A stretch of 6,247 nucleotides of DNA, from positions 1 through 6,247 of the forward strand of contig JACQRD010000094.1 of the NCBI GenBank assembly GCA_016206675.1, given 5' to 3'. Both the position numbers and the translations under genes were made by a program. The notes under the pieces are model-generated. The model saw only the letters and a program-made list of their open reading frames with translations. It made no database searches and was not told the DNA's origin. Each line of letters begins with the position of its first letter. Within the stretch, counting starts at the first letter, position 1. This DNA is from Candidatus Omnitrophota bacterium. Lineage in GTDB: Bacteria > Omnitrophota > Gorgyraeia > Aquiviventales > Aquiviventaceae. Shown here one piece after another: positions 1 through 4,162 of this stretch.

Positions 1-219
1 CAGTCGCGCGTAACCCGGCAGCACGAACGTGAGCTGGTGGAGTCGCTCGGCATGCGGTGGGTATCGCTGCCGATGCGCATGTACTGGCGCCCGCAGGACG
101 CCTATACCGAAGCGCTCTCGCTCGGTCTCGCTGAATGGAACCCCTTCATGCGGGGCCTGATTCTGCGCGAAGCCTCGCGCTACGGTGAGCCAACCTCCCA
201 ACTCGTGTCCACCCGGTAG
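1..219 (+). CDS. 3' end of an unrecognised protein (5' end outside window)
   Basis: The frame is open from base 1 to the TAG at 217-219 and gives 72 residues with GC-rich third positions, consistent with the end of a real gene entering from the left. The visible part contains HERELVESLGMRWVSLPMR followed by a W-x-P. This is loosely reminiscent of the segment before the P-loop in bacterial dual-specificity/tyrosine phosphatases, which often read 'E..LV.SLGM.yv.iPm...W..P'. The HC-x5-R catalytic loop that should follow is absent here and I did not find it in the other frames just downstream. It may therefore be a truncated copy, an unrelated protein, or the non-catalytic end of another family. 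A GTG at 37 could start a 60-residue version, but the frame continues upstream, so a partial gene is simpler. Function is not assigned. Confidence 0.5.
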   Translation, partial: QSRVTRQHERELVESLGMRWVSLPMRMYWRPQDAYTEALSLGLAEWNPFMRGLILREASRYGEPTSQLVSTR

Positions 220-247
220 CGTCTCACTCATTCCAAGGGGCGGCTGT

Positions 248-334
248 GGCCGCGGGCCGTTCCCTCGGGGAACCCTCCCTCTCCCCGCCACGGCACGACG
301 GCGTGTCCGGGCCTCCCTCTCGGGAACGTTCCCG
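248..334. repeat. Cluster of short inverted repeats in a non-coding region
   Basis: The 220-465 interval has no convincing gene. Within it lie four compact dyads: GGCC-GCG-GGCC (248-258), GTTCCC-TCG-GGGAAC (259-273), CACG-ACGG-CGTG (294-305) and the perfect 14-bp palindrome CGGGAACGTTCCCG (321-334). The hexamers GTTCCC and GGGAAC occur in the second and again in the fourth, in opposite order. No T-run follows any of them, so they are not classical intrinsic terminators. The zero-spacer 14-mer looks more like a dimeric-protein binding site, while the spaced ones could be RNA hairpins at the 3' end of the upstream transcript. Function is unknown. Confidence 0.5.
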
Positions 335-423
335 CGTCCATCCGCCCCATGAGTTATGCGTGATTTGACCCACTGTGTGCTGTTTGCTGTGGGCTGACGG
401 CTACCGTAGCGGATGACAAGCGC

Positions 424-453
424 TTGCGATGCTCCCGCCTGCAGTGCTACACT
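424..453 (+). promoter_or_regulatory. Candidate promoter for msrA
   Basis: TTGCGA (424-429), an 18-bp spacer and TACACT (448-453) form a sigma70-like pair, four of six matches to consensus each, with an extended -10 TG at 445-446. The predicted transcription start is near 460, only about six bases before the ATG at 466. This supports 466 as the start and argues against the in-frame upstream TTG at 424, which would sit inside the -35 box. It is inferred from pattern only. Confidence 0.45.
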
Positions 454-465
454 CGGAAGCGTACC

Positions 466-1272
466 ATGCCGCTCGACGCCGAAACGATCATCTCTTGCGT
501 GCGGTGGGGCATTCTGTTGTCGGCCCTCGGCGCATTGGCTGTGGGGCTGTTGAGCCTGGCCGCGCCGCAGCGGTCGATTGCGCTCTATCAATGGATCATG
601 GTGCGCTTCAACTGGCGCGTGGCCCCCATTGATGAGCGGCACGAATTAATCACCACAAGGCTCCTTGGCCTCGTCCTGGTCGTCCTGAGCATCGTACTGG
701 CGCTGATGGGAGGAGCACGCATGGCCGCCGCAGAGCAGGGCACGGCGCGCACGGAGACCGCCACCTTCGCCGGCGGCTGCTTCTGGTGCCTGCAGCAGCC
801 GTTTGACGAAACCCCGGGGGTGATCTCCACCAGCGTCGGCTACACCGGCGGCACCACCGCCGATCCTACCTACGAGCAGGTCAGCACCGGCGCCACCGGC
901 CACGCTGAAGCCCTCCAGGCCATCTACGATCCTTCCAAAGCGACCTATGAACAGTTGCTGGACGTCTTCTGGAGCAACATCAATCCCACCACGGTCAACG
1001 GCCAGTTCGCCGACAAGGGTACGCAATACCGCACCGCGATCTTCTATCACAACGACGAGCAGCAGCGGCTGGCTGAGGCGTCCAAAGAGCGCTTGGCGCG
1101 CTCCGGCAAGTTCGACGAGCCCATCGCCACCGAGATCGTGCTGGCCTCGGTGTTCTACCGCGCCGAGGAGTACCACCAGCACTATTACAAGAAGCAGGCG
1201 GCCCACTACAACGCGTATAAGGTCGGCTCCGGCCGGGCCGGCTACCTCAAGAAGGTGTGGGGCGGCCGCTAG
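466..1272 (+). CDS. msrA: Membrane-anchored peptide methionine (S)-S-oxide reductase
   Basis: MsrA reduces methionine-S-sulfoxide in proteins back to methionine, repairing oxidative damage. From the ATG at 466 the product is 268 residues. About residues 15-33 and 66-83 are hydrophobic helices, joined by an arginine-rich loop (R36, R47, R51, R58, R65). A complete MsrA domain follows from about residue 98, with the signature GCFWC at 104-108 (catalytic C105, second C108) and then GYTGG, PTYEQVSTGATGHAEA, GQFADKGTQYRTAIF and AEEYHQHYY. The positive-inside rule puts the loop in the cytoplasm and the catalytic domain in the periplasm. The C-terminal resolving cysteine common in the family is missing: the tail reads VGSGRAGYL and no cysteine follows C108. 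The N-terminal helical hairpin is not part of standard MsrA and looks like a separate small membrane module fused in frame. A strong internal start at 721 could also yield a soluble 183-residue form. The enzyme identity is near certain; localisation is inferred. Confidence 0.95.
   Translation: MPLDAETIISCVRWGILLSALGALAVGLLSLAAPQRSIALYQWIMVRFNWRVAPIDERHELITTRLLGLVLVVLSIVLALMGGARMAAAEQGTARTETATFAGGCFWCLQQPFDETPGVISTSVGYTGGTTADPTYEQVSTGATGHAEALQAIYDPSKATYEQLLDVFWSNINPTTVNGQFADKGTQYRTAIFYHNDEQQRLAEASKERLARSGKFDEPIATEIVLASVFYRAEEYHQHYYKKQAAHYNAYKVGSGRAGYLKKVWGGR
709..723 (+). promoter_or_regulatory. Internal ribosome binding site and alternative msrA start
   Basis: GGAGGAG at 709-715 lies five bases before an in-frame ATG at 721, the best Shine-Dalgarno match near this gene. 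Initiation here would give MAAAEQGTARTETATFAGGCFWC..., a complete 183-residue MsrA domain without the two membrane helices. No stop codon separates it from the upstream start, so both long and short forms are possible. Whether it is used is inference. Confidence 0.5.
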
Positions 1273-1276
1273 CTCC

Positions 1277-2413
1277 ATGCTGGAGGAGCTTTCCCTCGCC
1301 ATCGTCGACGTGGAGACGACAGGCAGCCTCGCCCTTGACGATCGCGTCATCGAGGTCGGCCTCTACCGCATCGAGCGCGGCCGGGTTGCGCAGACGTTCT
1401 CCACCCTCGTCAACCCCGAGCGTCCAATCCCCCCAATGATCACGTACCTGACGGGCATCACGGATGAGGATGTCGCGCCGGCGCCGGCGTTCGGTGACAT
1501 CGCCGGGCGGCTGCGGCAGCTGCTGGAGGGCTGCGTCTTCGTCGCCCACAACGCCGGCTTCGACTACGGCTTCGTGCGCCAGGAGTTTGCGCGCCACCGC
1601 ATCGACTATGCCGCCGAGCGGCTCTGCTCGGTGCGGCTCTCGCGCCTGCTCTATCCGCACCACCGCCACCACAATCTCGGCGCGCTGATCGAGCGGTTTC
1701 AGTTTCCGTGCGCGCGGCGCCACCGCGCGCTGGATGACGCTGGCATCGTCTGGCAGTTTCTCCAATACGCGCAGCAGCACATCGAGGCGCAGCGGCTTAC
1801 GCGCGCCGTGCGCCAGCTGCTGAAGGCGCCGGCGTTGCCGCCCGGCCTGACGGCGGCGGATCTCGAGGCGCTGCCGAGCGGGCCGGGGGTCTATGTGTGC
1901 GCCGATACGACGGGACGGCCGCTGCTGGTGGGCCGCAGCGCGGATGTGCGCGAGCATGTCACATCCTCCTTGGCGGAGACCGCCCCGGGTTCACGCAGGG
2001 CGCGGCTCCTCGAGCAGGTAGCGCGCGTCGAAGCGCACCGGACATTCGGCACGCTGGGCACCCAGCTGCTGCACGCGCAGCTCAGCCGGCGCCTCGCCTT
2101 CGGCGGCGCCTCGCGGCGGCGCCTTGCGATACGCCGCCAGCGCTTGCCGGCGTGGCCGTATGCCGCAGCCGTGCTGGTGCGCGAACCGCGCCACCACAGC
2201 CCGGAAGGCCACCTGTTCATCGTGGATCAATGGCGGCTGGTGCAGGCGCTGCAGTTTGACGATGAAGGGCTCAGCCCCTGGCGCTTCGCCCAGCCGGCGG
2301 AGGATCCCACGGTGAGCACGATCCTCCTACGCTATCTGGCCGCCAACCACCATCGTGTGACGCTGTTGACGCCCTCCGCCCTTGAACAGCTGCTCAGCGC
2401 CTCGCTGAGCTAG
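1277..2413 (+). CDS. DEDDh 3'-5' exonuclease fused to a degenerate GIY-YIG (UvrC/Cho-like) domain
   Basis: The product is 378 residues. The N-terminal ~170 form a DnaQ/epsilon-type exonuclease that removes nucleotides from DNA 3' ends. Exo I is IVDVETTG (D11, E13), Exo II is HNAGFD (D96) and Exo III is HRALDDA (H149, D154), so all five metal/general-base residues of the DEDDh class are present. From about 199, LPSGPGVYVCADTTGRPLLVGRS aligns with the GIY-YIG start of UvrC and Cho. However, the second motif reads LVG instead of Y-[IV]-G, the usual catalytic arginine position is H227 in VREHV, and the usual glutamate position is H266 in QLLHAQL. The nuclease part therefore looks inactive or altered. 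Exonuclease plus UvrC-like fusions are a known architecture, often annotated as DNA polymerase III epsilon or Cho-like. The ATG at 1277 is four bases after the msrA stop; there is no clear ribosome site, suggesting coupled translation. The upstream open frame from 947 is a shadow inside msrA. Confidence 0.9.
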   Translation: MLEELSLAIVDVETTGSLALDDRVIEVGLYRIERGRVAQTFSTLVNPERPIPPMITYLTGITDEDVAPAPAFGDIAGRLRQLLEGCVFVAHNAGFDYGFVRQEFARHRIDYAAERLCSVRLSRLLYPHHRHHNLGALIERFQFPCARRHRALDDAGIVWQFLQYAQQHIEAQRLTRAVRQLLKAPALPPGLTAADLEALPSGPGVYVCADTTGRPLLVGRSADVREHVTSSLAETAPGSRRARLLEQVARVEAHRTFGTLGTQLLHAQLSRRLAFGGASRRRLAIRRQRLPAWPYAAAVLVREPRHHSPEGHLFIVDQWRLVQALQFDDEGLSPWRFAQPAEDPTVSTILLRYLAANHHRVTLLTPSALEQLLSASLS

Positions 2414-2442
2414 CCGCAGGGGCATGTACACCTTCCTTCTAC

Positions 2443-2613
2443 ATGAACGGGGATACGTGCAGCAAGCGCGCGTATCAGCGCCTGCCGCGCTATGCCTTGC
2501 AGCTGGTGCCGCTGCTGTACCAATTGCCGCGCCCGGTCGGCTGTCTTGTGACGATGGAGCGGTGGCGCGCGATGGTCCGCGAAGCCCGCCGTCTTGCCGG
2601 AGCCACTACTTGA
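2443..2613 (+). CDS. Possible small basic protein, 56 residues
   Basis: An ATG at 2443 opens a 56-codon frame ending in TGA at 2611-2613. The product is arginine-rich (for example WRAMVREARRLAG near the C-terminus) with a hydrophobic middle (YALQLVPLLYQLP). Most codons end in G or C, as in neighbouring genes, and it fills most of the 235-bp gap between the exonuclease and the lipoprotein. Against it, there is no obvious ribosome site, the start codon lies in a CATGTA/TACATG inverted repeat (2423-2428 and 2440-2445), and I recognise no family. Its stop codon overlaps the -35 box of the lipoprotein promoter. It may be the last gene of the msrA operon or a chance frame. Confidence 0.35.
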   Translation: MNGDTCSKRAYQRLPRYALQLVPLLYQLPRPVGCLVTMERWRAMVREARRLAGATT

Positions 2614-2638
2614 CGGTTCCGGCTGGCAGGAGTCTAAT
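2610..2638 (+). promoter_or_regulatory. Near-consensus sigma70-type promoter for the lipoprotein
   Basis: TTGACG (2610-2615), exactly 17 bases and TCTAAT (2633-2638) match the consensus in five of six positions in each box with ideal spacing. The predicted start of transcription is around 2645-2647, only two to four bases before the ATG at 2649, so the mRNA would be practically leaderless. The CAGGAG at 2627-2632 falls in the promoter spacer and so is probably not a ribosome site. Confidence 0.6.
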
Positions 2639-2648
2639 ACTCGTGAAG

Positions 2649-3281
2649 ATGTCTCGGCACGGCAGAGGATGGGTGTTTGGTGTCAGCCTGTTGGCCGGCG
2701 GATGCGCCATGGGGCCGCAGCAGGCGCATCAGTTTCCGTCGACGTGGCCGGGCTCGCAGCCGCTGAGCGAAGACGCGCCGACGGTATCGGTGGGGCCGAT
2801 GAAGCTGGAGGTTGCCGCGGCGCAGCCGCCGGCGCCTTCGGGCGAAGGGTTGCCGACGGCGGCGGTGCTGACCGCGCTGCTCATCAAACATCTGCACGCC
2901 AGCGGGGTCAACGCGGTGCTGGAGCAAGGACCGGAACCAACCGCCCCGTACACGATGGCCTGCTCGGTGCCGCAGCTGGGCTACACGGCCCAATCAGGCT
3001 ACCCGGAGCAGTACCGCTACCAGGCGGAGCTCAGCTGCACGCTCACCGACGCCCAGGCCGTGGTCTGGAAGCGCAGCCTGCAGCAGCGCTACGAAACCAC
3101 CGCGCTGCTGAATCTGCTCACCAAGATTCCGGAGCAGCCCCACCAGCACGACCGCATCCTCTATAAAGAGTGCATCGTGCCGCTCTGGGATGCGATGGCT
3201 TCGAGCGTGCGCTCGGCGCTGGTCAGCCGGCCGATGCTGCAGCCATCGCCTGCTGCCGAGCCGTCCAGCTCAGCGCTGTGA
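2649..3281 (+). CDS. Predicted outer-membrane or periplasmic lipoprotein of unknown function
   Basis: The product is 210 residues from the ATG at 2649. The N-terminus MSRHGRGWVFGVSLLAGGC has basic residues, a short hydrophobic stretch and a lipobox-like LAGGC; C19 would be lipidated after signal peptidase II cleavage. A proline/glycine-rich linker (about 22-70) is followed by a helix (70-87) and a mature domain with alternating strand-like segments (about 100-140) and C-terminal helices (about 166-191). Cysteines 105 and 130 could form a disulfide, and C175 is a further one. The layout (short helix, RYQAELSCTLTD-x5-W strand pair, then a helix) is loosely like LptE or ABC-associated auxiliary lipoproteins, but I cannot assign it. 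The start is chosen from the promoter position; GTG 2643 would add two residues, and the longer open frame from ATG 2424 runs through the promoter and looks non-coding. The last 12 bases overlap the convergent gene. Confidence 0.7.
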   Translation: MSRHGRGWVFGVSLLAGGCAMGPQQAHQFPSTWPGSQPLSEDAPTVSVGPMKLEVAAAQPPAPSGEGLPTAAVLTALLIKHLHASGVNAVLEQGPEPTAPYTMACSVPQLGYTAQSGYPEQYRYQAELSCTLTDAQAVVWKRSLQQRYETTALLNLLTKIPEQPHQHDRILYKECIVPLWDAMASSVRSALVSRPMLQPSPAAEPSSSAL

Positions 3282-3944
3282 GGCCTCGGGAGGCTCCTGG
3301 CCGTCCACGAACAGCGCGCGGCGGGTTACATCGCTGAGCGCCGTCTCCATGAGCTGGAGGACGCGAATCGCTTCGCGGACTTCCGGGTTGACCGCTGGCG
3401 CGGGCGAGGGAAGGTCGACCACTTCTGCCTGCGGGTCGGCCACCGCCGCAACGGCGAGGGGTGGGGTCGGGTGAGGCTGCGGCATGGGCAGCGGTACCTC
3501 AGCGTAGGCCGCCACGTCCTCAAGGGCGGCGGACTCAGGCGCCGATTCTTCAGTCGGTTTGATCACGTCGAACGCCATCAGCCCTCCACTCGGCCACGCG
3601 GCCGCCAGCACGCTCGACAGTGCCTCATCCTGATTGGCCAACTTCGGCAGGGGAGCTCGCCGGCGCCCCCACCACGCCAGGCTTCCCAGCAGCAGCACGG
3701 AACACGCCAAGGAGAGCAACAGCCGCCAACGGCGGCGGGGGCGGTTGGGTAGTGACGGAATGGCCGCCGCGGCCGGCGCGGAAGTGGTCGCCAAGGGTGT
3801 CGGCGGCGAAGGCGGCTGCGCGGATTCACTTGGTATCGGCTCCACGGCGGGTGCTGAGCCGGTGGAAGCAGCCGCCGCCGGCTTGTAGGTGCGCTCGCGC
3901 CGCAGGCTGTCCAACCGCTGTTCCCGCTCCAGCATCTTGCTCAT
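3270..3944 (-). CDS. Hypothetical single-pass membrane protein with proline/alanine-rich linkers
   Basis: This minus-strand gene encodes 224 residues. In order there is a charged cytoplasmic start (MSKMLEREQRLDSLRRERTY), a Pro/Ala/Ser linker (about 22-67), one transmembrane helix (about 75-92) flanked by RPRRRWR and GRRR, a folded-looking stretch (97-130), a second proline-rich linker (about 148-187) and a C-terminal helix (187-210) ending in RRALFVDGQEPP. This plan resembles bitopic envelope proteins that span the inner membrane and reach into the periplasm, such as some secretion or pilus assembly accessory proteins (GspB-like), but no specific motif confirms a family. The long antisense frame at 3826-5397 overlaps it in another frame and is not credible. 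The ATG at 3944 follows a TATACT box closely; ATG 3935 (residue 4) is an alternative. It converges on the lipoprotein gene and diverges from the polysaccharide unit. Confidence 0.65.
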   Translation of the reverse strand: MSKMLEREQRLDSLRRERTYKPAAAASTGSAPAVEPIPSESAQPPSPPTPLATTSAPAAAAIPSLPNRPRRRWRLLLSLACSVLLLGSLAWWGRRRAPLPKLANQDEALSSVLAAAWPSGGLMAFDVIKPTEESAPESAALEDVAAYAEVPLPMPQPHPTPPLAVAAVADPQAEVVDLPSPAPAVNPEVREAIRVLQLMETALSDVTRRALFVDGQEPPEASQR

Positions 3945-3955
3945 GGGGCCCGAAT

Positions 3956-3984
3956 AGTATACGCCTGTGATCGTCGCTCATCCA
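3956..3984 (-). promoter_or_regulatory. Candidate promoter for the minus-strand membrane protein
   Basis: Read on the minus strand, TATACT (plus 3956-3961) is a five-of-six -10 box ending eleven bases before the ATG at 3944, predicting a leader of about five bases. The -35 is weak: TGGATG at 3979-3984 with 17-bp spacing. No ribosome site is visible between the box and the start codon, which fits near-leaderless initiation. Confidence 0.4.
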
Positions 3985-3993
3985 GCGCCCTTC

Positions 3994-4002
3994 TGTTAGA
4001 AT
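3994..4002 (+). promoter_or_regulatory. Candidate extended -10 promoter for the leader ORF and methyltransferase
   Basis: TGTTAGAAT (3994-4002) combines an extended -10 TG with TAGAAT, five of six to consensus; no good -35 is seen. Transcription would start around 4009-4010, at the ATG of the 50-codon ORF, so the RNA would be leaderless and begin directly with the 5' arm of the long inverted repeat. The minus-strand -10 lies 35 bp away in the opposite direction. Confidence 0.4.
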
Positions 4003-4009
4003 AGCCTCG

Positions 4010-4162
4010 ATGATCCCACCACCTCTTGGAATCCGCGCCGTCGCCTCTGATAGGCTGACCATCGTCATCGACGGCGCGGGTGCCGTTCTAATCAGCTTCG
4101 AGTGTGCTCGGCACCTGGCCGAGGCCATGGCCTCGGTCCGGTTCCAAGAGGTGGTGGGATGA
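4010..4162 (+). CDS. Putative 50-residue leader peptide, coupled to the methyltransferase
   Basis: ATG 4010 to TGA 4160-4162 encodes 50 residues: an N-terminal IPPPLG, a predicted strand pair (RLTIVIDGAGAVLISFE) and a helix (CARHLAEAMASVRFQEVV). The stop codon overlaps the methyltransferase ATG in the classic ATGA arrangement, the usual sign of translational coupling. About 70% of codons end in G or C, a little below the neighbours but still coding-like. It starts right at the predicted transcription start and spans almost exactly the structured element 4013-4160. It may be a real small protein, a regulatory leader whose translation matters more than its product, or a chance frame in a structured RNA. 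No known family is recognised. Confidence 0.5.
   Translation: MIPPPLGIRAVASDRLTIVIDGAGAVLISFECARHLAEAMASVRFQEVVG
4013..4160 (+). promoter_or_regulatory. Four-way inverted-repeat element that can hide the methyltransferase start site
   Basis: ATCCCACCACCTCTTGGAA (4013-4031) is the exact reverse complement of 4142-4160, 19 of 19 bases, extendable by a U-G and a C-G pair. The 3' arm contains the methyltransferase ribosome site GAGGTG (4148-4153) and the first two bases of its ATG (4159-4160). The 5' arm carries CACCTC (4020-4025), like the anti-Shine-Dalgarno end of 16S rRNA. Inside are three adjacent hairpins: 4033-4043 with 4069-4079 (11 bp), 4080-4085 with 4109-4114 (6 bp), and the palindrome at 4119-4136 (18 bp, extendable to 4117-4138). 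Together they give a cloverleaf with only a few unpaired junction bases. The pairings are seen in sequence; folding and a role in controlling translation are inferred. A palindromic mobile element is the main alternative. Confidence 0.7.

Noticed and set aside
259..273. Rho-independent terminator after the first gene
   Set aside because: The hairpin has a six-base stem but no following run of T, so it does not meet the intrinsic terminator pattern.
365..393. TTGACC at 365-370 as a -35 box for msrA
   Set aside because: No acceptable -10 box lies 16-18 bases downstream (the sequence there is TGTGGG), and the pair at 424-453 is better placed.
646..1350. A 234-codon minus-strand open frame opposite msrA
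   Set aside because: It is antisense to an unmistakable MsrA domain, shows no recognisable motifs, and its valine/leucine/glycine-rich composition follows from the GC-rich codons of the true gene.
2424..2648. Upstream extension of the lipoprotein frame to ATG 2424
   Set aside because: The extension runs through a near-consensus promoter, lacks a signal peptide at its own N-terminus and would bury the lipoprotein signal inside the protein.
2594..3166. A 190-codon plus-strand frame overlapping the lipoprotein gene
   Set aside because: It is another-frame shadow of the lipoprotein gene, with an Ala/Gly/Arg-rich translation and no domain.
4013..4160. Integron attC recombination site
   Set aside because: The length and inverted repeats are suggestive, but the ends lack the RYYYAAC and GTTRRRY core sites and there is no gene-cassette context.
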